The position numbers and the translations under genes were made by a program. This document shows, piece by piece, positions 16,992 through 26,590 of a stretch of DNA of 64,000 nt. The notes under the pieces are model-generated. The model saw nothing but the letters and a program-made list of their open reading frames with translations. It made no database searches and was not told the origin of the DNA. The DNA lies in NCBI GenBank assembly GCA_964569795.1, contig CAZMVB010000019.1, forward strand, positions 1-64,000, read 5' to 3'. Position 1 is the stretch's first letter; each line of letters begins with the position of its first letter. This DNA comes from JAHJDS01 sp964569795 (GTDB lineage Bacteria; Desulfobacterota; Desulfarculia; Desulfarculales; JAHJDS01).

Positions 16992-18460
16992 CAGGCCCCG
17001 CCTCGACCCTCTCTCCGGACCAATTGATCATCGCCGCCCGGCGCCTGCTGGAGAGGGCCGGACTGGACGAGCTGTCGGCCCTGGCCCGGCGGCGGGGGGC
17101 GCGGGTCTATCTGTGCGGGGGCAGCGTCCGCGATCTGGCGCTCGGTCGGCCCGAGCCCCCGATCCAGGACCTGGACCTGGCCGTGGACGGCCAGGCCTTT
17201 ACCCTGGGCCGGGACCTGGCCGAAAGCATCGGCGGGCGGTTCGTTCCCCTGGACAAGGGACACGACACGGCCCGGGTGGTCGGCCGGCGGGTCTGGATCG
17301 ACCTGGCCGGCCTGCGGGCCCCGACCATCGAGGCCGACCTGCTGGCCCGGGACTACACTCTCAACGCCTTGGCCCTGCCCCTGGACGCGCCCGGGCCGCT
17401 GCTGGACCCCGGCGGCGGACTGGCCGACCTGAACCGGGGGATCATCCGCCACCTCTCCCGGGAAAACCTCGAGGCCGATCCCCTGCGCCTGATCCGGGCC
17501 TTTCGGTTCATGGCCCAGCTCGGTTTCGAGATTCACCCCGAGACCATGGCCCTCATCGCCGACCTGGCCGGGCTGGCCGTGGTCCCGGCCGTGGAGAGGA
17601 CCCTGAGCGAACTCTACCTCCTGCTCGAGGCCCCGGGCGCCGGGCCGGCCCTGGCGGCCCTGGATGAGGCCGGGCTCCTGGCGGTCTTGTTTCCGGAACT
17701 CGAGGCCGGACGGGGGATGGAGCAGAACCAGGCCCACCACCTGGGCGTCCGCGAACACCTGATCGAGACCGCGGTCCAGGCGGCGGCGCTCCTGGCCGAG
17801 CCGGCCCAGGCCTTGGGCGAGGGGGGGGAGGTCATCCGGTCCTACGCCGGGCCCCGGCGGCGGCACGTCCTGCTGGCCGCCTTGCTCCACGACGCGGGCA
17901 AGCCGGACACCAAGCGGATCGAGGACCGGGCCGAGGGGCCCTGGGCCACCTTTTACCAGCACGAGTCGGCCGGCGAGAGGGTCTGGCTGGAAATCGCCCG
18001 CCGGCTGGGCGTGTCCCGGGCCGACACGGCGATCATCGCCCGGCTGATCAAGCTCCACATGAGGCCCTGGCATCTGACGGGCCTCAGGCGCGAGGGCCGG
18101 CTGACGACTCGGGCCCTGAGCCGGATGATCATCGCCGCCGGCCAGGACCTGGTCGGCCTGTTCGTGCTGGCCCTGGCCGACGCCCGGGCGGCCCGGGGAC
18201 CGCTCCAGCCGCCGGACCTCGAGGCCGAGATCGGCGACCTGTTCCGGGCGGCCTTGATCCGCCGGGACGAGATCGTCCGGCAGGCCCTGGATCGGCCCCT
18301 GCTGGATGGACGGCAGGTGATGGAGATCATGGGGCTGGAACCCGGCCCGCGGGTGGGAAGGCTCTTGACGGCGCTTAGGGAGGCCCGGCTCGACGGACTG
18401 ATCCAGGACGCCGAGCAGGCCCGGACCTGGCTGCTCACGGCCGGCCGCCGGATCCAGTAG
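16988..18460 (+). CDS. cca: CCA-adding enzyme / poly(A) polymerase family with HD domain
   Basis: Class II nucleotidyltransferase that adds or repairs the tRNA 3' CCA end. In its 490 residues the head shows VYLCGGSVRDLALGRP and the metal-binding DLDLAVDG; then LLARDYTLNALALPL and DPLRLIRAFRFMAQLGFEI. The C-terminal HD phosphohydrolase domain has REHLIETAVQAAALL and LLHDAGKPDT. The combination is that of bacterial CCA enzymes with HD domains, though a dedicated A-adding or poly(A) polymerase role cannot be excluded from sequence alone. It begins inside the stop of the upstream repeat-protein gene (ATGA). Confidence 0.9.
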   Translation: MTGPASTLSPDQLIIAARRLLERAGLDELSALARRRGARVYLCGGSVRDLALGRPEPPIQDLDLAVDGQAFTLGRDLAESIGGRFVPLDKGHDTARVVGRRVWIDLAGLRAPTIEADLLARDYTLNALALPLDAPGPLLDPGGGLADLNRGIIRHLSRENLEADPLRLIRAFRFMAQLGFEIHPETMALIADLAGLAVVPAVERTLSELYLLLEAPGAGPALAALDEAGLLAVLFPELEAGRGMEQNQAHHLGVREHLIETAVQAAALLAEPAQALGEGGEVIRSYAGPRRRHVLLAALLHDAGKPDTKRIEDRAEGPWATFYQHESAGERVWLEIARRLGVSRADTAIIARLIKLHMRPWHLTGLRREGRLTTRALSRMIIAAGQDLVGLFVLALADARAARGPLQPPDLEAEIGDLFRAALIRRDEIVRQALDRPLLDGRQVMEIMGLEPGPRVGRLLTALREARLDGLIQDAEQARTWLLTAGRRIQ

Positions 18461-18467
18461 CGGCGGC

Positions 18468-18989
18468 CTATCCGGTCAGCTCGGCCAGGGCCCGCTGGAA
18501 CTCGGCCAGGGACTCGTCACCGAACAGGCAAAAGACGACGCGTTCCAGGACCGTCTCGCCCCGCAGGTGCTCGATGGTCGTGTCCAGCATCAGCCGGGCC
18601 GCCCGGTCGAGGGGAAAGCCGAAGATGCCGGTGCTGATGGCCGGGAAGGCGACGCTCTTGATCGAGTTCTCCTCGCAGCGTTGCAGGCTCTCCTTGACGG
18701 CGCTGACGAGCTTGTTGTCCTCGTCGCCCTCGCCCATGCGCGGCCCCACGGCGTGGATGACGTAAGCGGCCTTCAGATCGCCCGCCCCGGTGACCACCGC
18801 CCCGCCGACGTGGGTCCCGCCGATCCGGTCGCACTCGGCCTGGATGGACGGTCCCCCCCGGCGGCGGATGGCCCCGGCCACCCCGGCCCCCAGTTGGAGC
18901 TGGGCGTTGGCCGCGTTGACGATCGCCTCGGTGTCCATGGCGGTGATGTCGCCGCCGACAAGCTCCAGGGTCGTCCGGTTGATCCGCAT
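18468..18989 (-). CDS. Macrodomain (ADP-ribose-binding) protein
   Basis: 173-residue stand-alone macrodomain, a fold that binds or hydrolyses ADP-ribose derivatives such as O-acetyl-ADP-ribose. Diagnostic stretches are LVGGDITAMDTEAIVNAANA, LQLGAGVAGAIRRRGGPSIQ, AYVIHAVGPRMG and AFPAISTGIFGFPLDRAARL. The ATG at 18989 has a strong GGAGGAAGGGG directly upstream, so it is preferred over the start at 19040. It is convergent with cca and divergent from a membrane protein gene. The MacroD-like GxNAAN and GIFGFP loops are intact. Confidence 0.95.
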   Translation of the reverse strand: MRINRTTLELVGGDITAMDTEAIVNAANAQLQLGAGVAGAIRRRGGPSIQAECDRIGGTHVGGAVVTGAGDLKAAYVIHAVGPRMGEGDEDNKLVSAVKESLQRCEENSIKSVAFPAISTGIFGFPLDRAARLMLDTTIEHLRGETVLERVVFCLFGDESLAEFQRALAELTG

Positions 18990-19076
18990 CCCCTTCCTCC
19001 TCTGATCGCCGGTCAGCCCCGGCGGGCCGATCCGGACCAAAAGGCTTGTTCACCCCCCTCAAAAAGATTAAAATGC

Positions 19077-19823
19077 ATGGCAATGAATCTGACAACCAAA
19101 AATGATAAAGAACGGCGAAAACGGATCGCCGCCGGGGTGGCCAGCGGGGTGGGGACCCTGCTGCTCATCGCCGCCATCATCGGCTCCATCGCCGGGGTCA
19201 TCGCCATCCTGAACACCTCCCTCTATGACGCCCACATGTGGGTCAAAAGAAACATCCGGTTTTCCTCGATCATCGATCCGACCACCGGCAAGCCCTGGGA
19301 GGGCGGGCTGACCTTCCTCAATCCCGAGGCCAATGACCCGAAGATCGGCGGCCAGATAAAACTGGGCCGGGCCATCACCAAGTACCTCGAACAGCAGGCC
19401 CGGCTCAACCTGGTCCAGGTCCTGGCCCGCCAGATGATCGACAAGGCCCTGGGTCCCCAGGCGGGAGTGATCCTCCGGGTGGCCATGTTCGTCTTTTTCA
19501 TCCTGATCTTCATGACCTTTTTCCGGATCTTCACCTTCATGGGCTATTTCCGCTCGGTCCGGGCGGCCGTCTTCTGCGCGGCGGTGCTGTACGCCCTGTT
19601 GCCCAATCCGACCGGCGAGTTGTGGGACGAGATCCTGTTTTTGGCCATTGCCGTGGCCCTGATCGTCATCCGGGCGACCTGGGTCCAGCACAAGCGCCGC
19701 CGGAAAAAGAGCAAGGGCGAGGAGCCGCCCGACGATTCCAAGAGACCCGGGCCCCCCGGTCCGGCCACGAGCCGGGGCCCCGAGGCGGACATCCTGTTCC
19801 AACCCGCGGAAGAGTCGTCTTGA
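19077..19823 (+). CDS. Multi-pass membrane protein of unknown function
   Basis: 248 residues. After a basic N-terminus (NDKERRKRIAAG) comes a first membrane helix (GTLLLIAAIIGSIAGVIAIL), then about 90 soluble residues with FSSIIDPTTGKPWEGG, then two or three further helices (ILRVAMFVFFILIFMTFF; AAVFCAAVLYALL; EILFLAIAVALIVIRA) and a basic, Pro-rich tail. No family is recognised. There is no good ribosome-binding site; ATGs at 19077 and 19083 are both possible. Codon use matches its neighbours. Confidence 0.7.
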   Translation: MAMNLTTKNDKERRKRIAAGVASGVGTLLLIAAIIGSIAGVIAILNTSLYDAHMWVKRNIRFSSIIDPTTGKPWEGGLTFLNPEANDPKIGGQIKLGRAITKYLEQQARLNLVQVLARQMIDKALGPQAGVILRVAMFVFFILIFMTFFRIFTFMGYFRSVRAAVFCAAVLYALLPNPTGELWDEILFLAIAVALIVIRATWVQHKRRRKKSKGEEPPDDSKRPGPPGPATSRGPEADILFQPAEESS

Positions 19824-19875
19824 ACGCGCCCCCGGGCCGTGACCGCCGGCGGCCCTGTTCCGCCCCAGAAGACCC

Positions 19876-21222
19876 ATGAGCCGACTGGACCTGACCGATC
19901 ACCAGACCTACGTCGCCTCCTGCATCGAGCTGGCCGACCGGCGACTGGGGGGGTATGCCTCTCTGGACCAGGTGGCCGCCGAACAGGACCATATCAACCG
20001 CTATCCCAACCTGGACCGCATCAGCAGCCCCCGCGAGATCATGATCCTCGACGAGCAGGACCTGGATCTGGACCGGGCCCGGCGGATGCTGCTCCAGGGC
20101 GGCCTCCTGGCCGAACACACCGCCGCCGGCGAGGCCACCCGCCTCGGCCTCGGCTCGAAATTCCTGATCGATCCGGCCCGGGACCTGCCCCCGCAGCGGA
20201 TCGTCGAGTTGATGTCCCAGGAATCGGGCCGAACGTTCACCCTGGACGACCTGGAGGACGAACTGACGGTCTCCCCTGGGGACCTGGCCTCCCTGTCCCT
20301 GGGGGTCAGGCACCTGACCCAGTCCGCCTTTGATTTGACCCAGATGGCCCGGGGAATGAGGATGGACTGGCGCTCGGTGCTGGACAGGCAGCACCTGATG
20401 ATCGTGGTCAACGAGCAAAACGCCGACCCGATCACGGCCGAGGTCCAGCACGCCCGGTTCTTCGGCTTTACGCCCCGGCAGGTGTACTTCATGGTCCAGC
20501 AGGCCTATCACGGCCTCTCCCGGGGGAAGAGGGGTTGGGTTTACGACCTGGATTCCCCCCGGCGCCTGCACAACCACGGCCAGATGGCCCTCCAGCAGAC
20601 CATGGACCGCCAGTGGTTCTACTTCAGCGGGGACAACCCCGAGTACCTGGAGGCGGACGAGGTCGAGGACCTCCTCGGCCGGCTGGAGGACAAGGTCTCG
20701 TTCAACATCGAGAACCTGGATTACCTGACCGGATCGATCGACCTGGAGGCCCTGGCCCTGGCCCTCACGCTCAAGGATCAGGGGGTGACCATGGTCATGG
20801 AGGTCGTGGCCAACGACCCCGAGTATCCGGAAAAGGGGGGCATGGCCGCCTTTGACCTGGTCCTGGACCATGACGTGATGATCGAGAGCTTTCAGCTCGA
20901 GGGGCTGCCGCCCGGCGACATCGAGTTTCTCAACAAAAACTTCAACCACTACCCCCGACCAGTGGCGGCCTGGCGCGGGCTGAGGGAGACGGGCCTGCCC
21001 ATGCCCATCGCCGTCAAGGACGGTTATCTCTACTTTCAGCCGGTTCAGGGCGACCTGAACTTTCAGTTGGAGACCAGAATGTTCAGGCGGGCCAGCCTGA
21101 AACCCATCTCCACCTGGAAGTCCGTGGTCCACACCCCGGAGGCGATAGGCGCCATGGCCGCCCAGGACCGTCAGCCGGATTTCCTGGCCTTTGTCCGGGA
21201 AGTGACCGGACTGCTCGGGTGA
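19876..21222 (+). CDS. UDP-sugar pyrophosphorylase-like nucleotidyltransferase
   Basis: 448 residues. The N-terminal AAGEATRLGLGSKFLI resembles the nucleotide-binding GGxGTRLG...PK loop of UTP-sugar pyrophosphorylases. Further similarity is the MIVVNEQNADPI with ARFFGFTPRQVYFMVQQA (compare the 'neQ...FGL...qv.ffvQ' region of UGP/UAP enzymes) and VSFNIENLDYLTGSIDLEAL. Likely role would be activation of a hexose-1-phosphate to a UDP-sugar for envelope polysaccharide. The loop departs from consensus (Ala-Ala-Gly-Glu-Ala in place of Gly-Gly-x-Gly), so activity is uncertain. It ends four bases before the next gene. Confidence 0.5.
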   Translation: MSRLDLTDHQTYVASCIELADRRLGGYASLDQVAAEQDHINRYPNLDRISSPREIMILDEQDLDLDRARRMLLQGGLLAEHTAAGEATRLGLGSKFLIDPARDLPPQRIVELMSQESGRTFTLDDLEDELTVSPGDLASLSLGVRHLTQSAFDLTQMARGMRMDWRSVLDRQHLMIVVNEQNADPITAEVQHARFFGFTPRQVYFMVQQAYHGLSRGKRGWVYDLDSPRRLHNHGQMALQQTMDRQWFYFSGDNPEYLEADEVEDLLGRLEDKVSFNIENLDYLTGSIDLEALALALTLKDQGVTMVMEVVANDPEYPEKGGMAAFDLVLDHDVMIESFQLEGLPPGDIEFLNKNFNHYPRPVAAWRGLRETGLPMPIAVKDGYLYFQPVQGDLNFQLETRMFRRASLKPISTWKSVVHTPEAIGAMAAQDRQPDFLAFVREVTGLLG

Positions 21223-21226
21223 CGCC

Positions 21227-22042
21227 ATGAAGACCCTCCTAGGCGCGGCGCTGATCCTGGTCCTGACGCCGCTGGTTTCGGCCCGGGCCTCGATCGTTCC
21301 CGCCCCCGAGGCCCTGACCGGACTGGTCAACAACTACCGGACCCTGAACCTGTTCCGCCTGACCCTGCGCACCAGTCTGGCCGACGGACGGCAGGGGACC
21401 GAGGAGGTGACGGTCATGGCCCCGGACCGTTTCCGGGCCGTGCTCCGGCTGCCGGACGGCAGCCAGGTCACGGTCAAGAACAAGGACCGGGGCGTGGTCG
21501 TCTGGCGGGGCCGGCGGGCCGCCCGGCGGCTGAGCCCGCTGACGTTCTACCTGGCGCCGTTCATGTGCCGGAGCCGGGCCCAGGCCCTGGCCATGTTGAA
21601 ACGGTTCAAGATCAGGCCGCTGTCGTTGGGCCTGGACCTGGTCCCGCCCCACATCGTCGTGATCATCGGGGCCACGGCCCACAACCCGAGCGCCCCCCAG
21701 TTGCGGCTGGACAAGGATCACTATTACCCCTTGCGGCTGGTGGTCCCCACCGAGAACCCGCAGGTTGTCCTGACCGTGGGCTATCACGGCTACAGCCGGC
21801 AATGGGGCTGGTGGCTGCCCCGCCGGATCGAGATCCGCCTGGGCAGCCAGGTGGTGCGCCGGATGGAGGTTGTGGCCGTGGCCCAGTTGACCCGGACGCC
21901 GGCCAAATTGTTCGACGCGGCGCGGCTGAGCGAGGACCTGCCCCGCCTCCGGGACCGGAACGCCCCGCCCTTGTGGCCCGATGATTTCGAGCGCCTGTTG
22001 CGGGAGTACCAGGAACGCCTCCAGCAAATTCAACCGCGATGA
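21227..22042 (+). CDS. Exported LolA/lipoprotein-carrier-like protein (putative)
   Basis: 271 residues with a signal peptide (MKTLLGAALILVLTPLVSARA). The mature part is a series of beta-strand segments (FRLTLRTSLADG, VTVMAPDRFRAVLRLPDG, VTVKNKDRGVVVWRG) that recall LolA/LolB or outer-membrane lipoprotein-sorting folds: an antiparallel sheet that describes how sugar or lipid is handled. No lipobox cysteine follows the signal. It lies between the pyrophosphorylase-like gene (4-base gap) and priA (ATGA overlap), so all three are probably cotranscribed. Periplasmic location is well supported; function is inference. Confidence 0.6.
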   Translation: MKTLLGAALILVLTPLVSARASIVPAPEALTGLVNNYRTLNLFRLTLRTSLADGRQGTEEVTVMAPDRFRAVLRLPDGSQVTVKNKDRGVVVWRGRRAARRLSPLTFYLAPFMCRSRAQALAMLKRFKIRPLSLGLDLVPPHIVVIIGATAHNPSAPQLRLDKDHYYPLRLVVPTENPQVVLTVGYHGYSRQWGWWLPRRIEIRLGSQVVRRMEVVAVAQLTRTPAKLFDAARLSEDLPRLRDRNAPPLWPDDFERLLREYQERLQQIQPR

Positions 22043-24297
22043 CCCGGCCGCGGACCCTGGTCGAGGTCGCCCTGCCCCTGCCGGTGGACGGCACCTTCAC
22101 CTACCGGGTGCCGTCCGAACTGGCCCGTCTGGCCAGGGTCGGCGTCCGGGTCCTGGTCCCCTTGGGGCGTCGCCAACTGGTCGGCCTGGTGCTCGACACG
22201 CCGGCCGCCAGCCCGGTGGAACAGCTCCGGGACGTCCTGGACGTCCTGGACGACGAGCCCCTGTTCGGGCCGGACCTGAGCGATCTGCTCAAATTCGCCG
22301 CCCGTTACTACCAGGCCCCGATCGGTCTGGCCGCGGCCGGCGCGGTGCCGGGCGGCCTGGTGCCCAGGGCCGTGGCCGGGGATTTACGGCCGGACCCGCC
22401 CCGGATCAAGCGCCGGCCCGGCTGGCGGGTAAAGGCCCGGCCCGACCTTGCGCGGCAACGTGAAGGTCTGACCCTGCCCCCCCGGGCCGCCCTGATGGCC
22501 GATGTCCTGGCCCGCCAAGGCCAGGCCGACCTGGCCGAGTTTGCCGACCGCATCTCCCAGCCGCTGGCCGCGGCCCGGCGTCTCGAGGCCCTGGGCCTGG
22601 CCGACCTGGTCCCAATGGACACCCTGCTCGACCCCCTGGGCCGCCCCCTGACCGACTTCGAGCCGCCCGCAATCCTGACCCCGGACCAGCAAACGGCCTT
22701 CGAGGCCATCAGCGGCCGCCTGGGCCAGGGCGTGTTCGCCCCGTTCTTGCTGTACGGGGCCACGGGCAGCGGCAAGACCGAGGTCTATCTCCGGGCCGTG
22801 CAGGCCGCCCTGGACCTGGGCTTGACGGCCCTGGTCCTGGTCCCCGAGATCGCCCTGACCGTTCACCTGGAGGGGCTCTTCGCCGCCCGGTTCGGACCCG
22901 AGGTGGCCGTGCTCCACAGCGGCCTGACCGACCGGGGCCGCCTGGCCGCCTGGCGGGCGGCGGCCTCGGGACGGGTCAAGGTGGTCTTGGGGGCCAGGTC
23001 GGCGGTGTTCGCGCCCCTGCCGCGGCCGGCGGTCATCGTCGTGGACGAGGAGCACGACGAGGCCTACAAGCAGGAGGACCGGCTGCGCTATCAGGCCCGG
23101 GACCTGGCCCTGTACCGCGGCCGGCAGGCGGGCGCGGTGGTCATCCTGGGCAGCGCCACCCCGGCCGTGACCACCTGGCACCTGGCTGAACAGGGCCGGG
23201 CGACGACCCTGACCCTGCCCCGGCGCATCCACGACCGGCCCCTGCCCGAGGTGAGCATCGTCGATCGCCGGGAACTCAAGGCCGACGCCGTCTTTTCCCC
23301 CGAGCTGCACCAGGCCCTGAGCGCCAACCTGGCCGCCGGCAAGCAGAGCGTCCTGTTTCTGGGCCGGCGGGGATTCGCCCCGGTCGTCTTTTGCGGGAGC
23401 TGCGGCCGGCCGGTGATGTGCCGCAACTGCAGCGTCAGCCTGACCCTGCACCAGCGGCGCCGGGTTTTACTGTGCCACTACTGCAACCTGACCGCCCCGG
23501 CCCTGGGCCCGTGCCCCGAGTGCGGCGCCCTGGACCTCAAGCCCTGGGGCCTGGGGACCGAGCGCCTGGAACAGGTGGTGAGCGAGACGTTTCCCGAGGC
23601 CCGGACCATCCGCCTGGACAGCGACACCGCCCGCCGCCGGGGGTCCCTGCGCAGGATCCTGACCAAAATCGCCGAGGGCGCGGTGGACGTCATCGTCGGC
23701 ACCCAGATGATCACCAAGGGCCATCACTTCCCGGAAATAACCCTGGTCGGGATCGTGGACGCCGATCTGTCGCTCTGCTTCCCGGACTACCGGGCCGCCG
23801 AGCGGACCTTTGCCCTGCTGCACCAGGCCGCCGGCCGGGCCGGCCGAGGGGTCGATCCGGGCCGGGTCATCGTCCAGACCAGGCTCCCGGATCACTACCT
23901 CTATGAAAAGCTGGCCGCGGGCGACTGGCCCGGGTTCGTCGCCCGGGAGATGGAATTCCGGCGGGAGCTGTTCTATCCTCCCTTTTCCCGGCTGACCAAC
24001 TTCCTGGTCAGCGGCAACTCGGACCCCCGGGTCCGGGCCGCCGCGGGCCAGCTCCGCCGGATCCTGGAACAGGAGGCCGCCCGGGCCGAGACCGCCGGCC
24101 GGATCGAGCTCCTGGGGCCGGCCCCGGCCCCCCTGCACCGCCTGGCCGGCAAGACCCGGTGGCAACTGCTCCTCAAGGCCGAGCGGATCGCTGACGCCGC
24201 CCGGCTCGGCCGCCGGGCCCGGGACCTGGCCCGGCAGGACCCGGCCTTCAAGGGGACCGCCTTGGCCGTGGACGTGGACCCGGCCTCGGTCCTTTAG
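22039..24297 (+). CDS. priA: Primosomal replication restart helicase PriA
   Basis: PriA reloads the replisome at stalled forks and D-loops. 752 residues with Walker A YGATGSGKTEVYLRAVQ, the DEEHD box in VIVVDEEHDEAYKQEDR, and the zinc region with four paired cysteine motifs CGSC, CRNC, CHYC and CPEC within 50 residues. Helicase motifs V and VI follow (GTQMITKGHHFPEITLVG; HQAAGRAGRG). The N-terminal 3'-end-binding domain starts VALPLPVDGTFTYRVP. Start overlaps the upstream gene as ATGA. Confidence 0.97.
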   Translation: MTRPRTLVEVALPLPVDGTFTYRVPSELARLARVGVRVLVPLGRRQLVGLVLDTPAASPVEQLRDVLDVLDDEPLFGPDLSDLLKFAARYYQAPIGLAAAGAVPGGLVPRAVAGDLRPDPPRIKRRPGWRVKARPDLARQREGLTLPPRAALMADVLARQGQADLAEFADRISQPLAAARRLEALGLADLVPMDTLLDPLGRPLTDFEPPAILTPDQQTAFEAISGRLGQGVFAPFLLYGATGSGKTEVYLRAVQAALDLGLTALVLVPEIALTVHLEGLFAARFGPEVAVLHSGLTDRGRLAAWRAAASGRVKVVLGARSAVFAPLPRPAVIVVDEEHDEAYKQEDRLRYQARDLALYRGRQAGAVVILGSATPAVTTWHLAEQGRATTLTLPRRIHDRPLPEVSIVDRRELKADAVFSPELHQALSANLAAGKQSVLFLGRRGFAPVVFCGSCGRPVMCRNCSVSLTLHQRRRVLLCHYCNLTAPALGPCPECGALDLKPWGLGTERLEQVVSETFPEARTIRLDSDTARRRGSLRRILTKIAEGAVDVIVGTQMITKGHHFPEITLVGIVDADLSLCFPDYRAAERTFALLHQAAGRAGRGVDPGRVIVQTRLPDHYLYEKLAAGDWPGFVAREMEFRRELFYPPFSRLTNFLVSGNSDPRVRAAAGQLRRILEQEAARAETAGRIELLGPAPAPLHRLAGKTRWQLLLKAERIADAARLGRRARDLARQDPAFKGTALAVDVDPASVL

Positions 24298-24339
24298 CCC
24301 GCCTTGCTTTTTCCCATCAAATCTGTTCTATAAGGGGGC

Positions 24340-25041
24340 ATGGCGCGCCTGGGGCTCATCGCCGGGACGATCATGTTCACGGCCGACCTCTTCGCCGGGG
24401 CCGAGACCCGAACGGCCCAGACCCCCTTTGGCCCGGCCCTGGTCCGGGTCAGCGACGACTGGGCCTACGTGCCCCGGCACGGTCTGGACGAAAACGATTA
24501 CGTCCCGCCCCACCGGATCAACCATCCGGCCAACCTGTGGGCCCTGAAGGACCTGGGGGTGACCGAGGTCGTCTGCCTGGGATCGACCGGCTCGCTGTCA
24601 ATCGACCTGACCCCGGGCGTCCTGGTGGTTCCCGACGATTTCATCTGCCTGGCGCCCCCGGCCACGGTGGTGACCGACCGGCCCGATCACGCCCTGCCCG
24701 GCTTCAGCGACCGCGTCCGCGGCAAGCTCCTGGAGGCCGCCCGGCGGGCCGGCGTGCCCGTTGGCGACGGCGGGGTGTACTTCCAGACCACCGGCCCCCG
24801 CCTCGAGACCAGGGCCGAGGTCCGCTTGCTGGCCCGATTCGCCCAGCTGGTGGGCATGACCGTCGCCTCCGAGGCCGGGGTCGCCTCGGAACTGGGGCTC
24901 GATCTGGCGGCCCTGTGCTCGGTGGACAATTTCGCCCACGGCGTGACCGATCACGAGCTTTCGGCCGAGATCATCCGGGCCGAGGCCAAGAAGAGCGTCG
25001 CCGGTATCGGCCGAATTCTGGCCGCCTTTGCTCGGGATTGA
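24340..25041 (+). CDS. MTA phosphorylase-family nucleoside phosphorylase
   Basis: 233 residues of the family-2 purine nucleoside/5'-methylthioadenosine phosphorylases, which release adenine from methylthioadenosine for methionine salvage. Visible motifs: TPFGPALVRV, the VPPHRINHPANLWALKDLGV substrate/phosphate region, CLGSTGSLSIDLTPG, QTTGPRLETRAEVR and GMTVASEAGVASELGL. It is shorter than human MTAP (283 residues) but complete. Substrate (MTA versus other purine nucleosides) cannot be fixed by eye. It follows priA by 42 bases. Confidence 0.85.
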   Translation: MARLGLIAGTIMFTADLFAGAETRTAQTPFGPALVRVSDDWAYVPRHGLDENDYVPPHRINHPANLWALKDLGVTEVVCLGSTGSLSIDLTPGVLVVPDDFICLAPPATVVTDRPDHALPGFSDRVRGKLLEAARRAGVPVGDGGVYFQTTGPRLETRAEVRLLARFAQLVGMTVASEAGVASELGLDLAALCSVDNFAHGVTDHELSAEIIRAEAKKSVAGIGRILAAFARD

Positions 25042-25240
25042 CTGAAACCCCCACCGTGACTCCGTCGTTCATTCCTGAATTAAATATGGATACAGGTCCT
25101 GGTGACCGGGATAACTAATTGTACTGACTAATATTTTAAATAACGTGAAACAGACGTTTTACCCTCAAGTCCGCTCCCGCGAAGTCCGATGAGACATGTA
25201 GTTCCGGCCTGCACGCTCGGGCCGACGCACCCTGGACCGG

Positions 25241-25534
25241 ATGCAGACCTTGAGCCCAGACAAACCCCAATGGCTCCTGAATTGCCCCTCGGACCGGGCC
25301 GAGGCGATCATGGCCGTGTCGCCTTACGTGCTGGTGGCCGGCCCGCCCGGCCGGGAGGGGGGACTGTCCTCCGAGGAACTGCTCGAACAGGGCCTGGTGG
25401 GACTCTACCGGACCACGGGCCGGAAGGAGGCCGCCACCCTGGCCGCAGGCCGCCGGGACTATCTGGACTCGGTCGATCGGGACGAACTGCTCAACACCGG
25501 CCGGGCCAGATTGATACTCAAGTCATTGTTTTGA
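25241..25534 (+). CDS. Small hypothetical protein
   Basis: 97 residues, not recognised. It carries VSPYVLVAGPPGREGG and an acidic/Leu-rich C-terminal half (SSEELLEQGLVGLYRT, LDSVDRDELLNTGRARL), so a small soluble helical protein is likely. High G+C at third codon positions and termination in an AT-rich flank suggest that it is real. The ribosome-binding site is weak. The 199 bases before it (25042-25240) contain an AT-rich patch (25109-25150) but no promoter that I can defend. Confidence 0.5.
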   Translation: MQTLSPDKPQWLLNCPSDRAEAIMAVSPYVLVAGPPGREGGLSSEELLEQGLVGLYRTTGRKEAATLAAGRRDYLDSVDRDELLNTGRARLILKSLF

Positions 25535-25607
25535 GATTAAGCGGGTTGCCCCCGATTATCCTGTAACATTCGTGCATTATTAAAAAAATAGTCGTCAAGT
25601 ACCGGCC

Positions 25608-26489
25608 TCAGGCCCCGCTCGGGCCGAAGTACGATCCGGGCCCCTTGGGGGTGGAGGAGGGCGGGGTGGTGATGGGGGGCGGCTTGACCGGGGCCGGGAA
25701 GGGCGAGGGGGAGGGGGCCGGCACGGTGTGAGGGGCGACCGTTGACGGCGGCGATGACATGGGCCGGGGAGGGATCGAGCCCGGCGGCGGGGGCGGGACA
25801 GTGGCCGAGGCCGGCCTGGTCGGGGCCGGGCCGCCGGGGGTGACCGACGAGGGCAGGGTGGCCGTCTCGGGGAATTTTTTCAAGATGATCCCCTCCGCGG
25901 GCACGGGCCCGTCCAGGGGGGCATTGGCCTCGGCCGCCAGTAGCGATTCCGCCTCAGACCCGTCGGTCAGCGAGCCCGGCCGCGGGATCAGGGCCACGGG
26001 CGGCTTCTTGCCGGGCTTGATCCGGTGAAAGAGCAGTTCGGTGAACTGCCTGACGCCCTCGACCTTGAACGAGGCCGAGATCAGGTCCTTCTTGACGAAC
26101 CGGACCGCCAGCTCGGGAGAGGGACGATGCCGGCCGGTGTACACCCGGAGACGGATGGTCTTCTTTTTCTCCTGGAGCACGGCCAGGGAGCCCTGGAGCA
26201 GGAGATAGCGGCCCTCGCCGACCTGGAGCCGGTTGCGGATGTTGTCCACCACCAGGATCGTTTTCCGCCGGTCTTGGGCCCGCCAGCGGCCGCCCAGCAG
26301 GACGTAGGGCATTTCGGCCTCGCTGATCCGGTTGGCCAGGTCGGCCACCTGGGCCCCGGTCAGGGCGAAGCTGACCGCCTGCCAGGCCACCAGGGCCGGT
26401 CCGGTGCAGCCCGCGGCCGAGGCCACGGCCAGGCCCAGGGCCGCCGCACCCAGGTGGCGGCCGAAATGACGAATCCCTCGGGCGTTCAT
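25608..26489 (-). CDS. Lipoprotein with Pro-rich C-terminus
   Basis: 293 residues. The ATG at 26489 gives a classical lipoprotein signal: basic N-terminus, LGAAALGLAVASAAGC lipobox with Cys at about residue 28. The mature domain (about 30-190) has VADLANRISEAEMPYVLLGG and ILVVDNIRNRLQVGEGRYLLLQ, and basic patches; the last 100 residues are Pro/Ser/Thr-rich, a likely cell-wall-spanning or disordered linker. It is divergent from the RND pump operon and shares its promoter region, so functional linkage with the pump (for example an accessory envelope lipoprotein) is possible but unproven. Confidence 0.75.
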   Translation of the reverse strand: MNARGIRHFGRHLGAAALGLAVASAAGCTGPALVAWQAVSFALTGAQVADLANRISEAEMPYVLLGGRWRAQDRRKTILVVDNIRNRLQVGEGRYLLLQGSLAVLQEKKKTIRLRVYTGRHRPSPELAVRFVKKDLISASFKVEGVRQFTELLFHRIKPGKKPPVALIPRPGSLTDGSEAESLLAAEANAPLDGPVPAEGIILKKFPETATLPSSVTPGGPAPTRPASATVPPPPPGSIPPRPMSSPPSTVAPHTVPAPSPSPFPAPVKPPPITTPPSSTPKGPGSYFGPSGA

Positions 26490-26590
26490 GACTGCCTTGA
26501 TTTCCCGAACCCCGGCGAAAGGCCATGGAAAAACGGCCGGTCCAATGGCGATCAGGGACCGTATTTTCCCCGGAGGTCTTGTGGCTCGAT

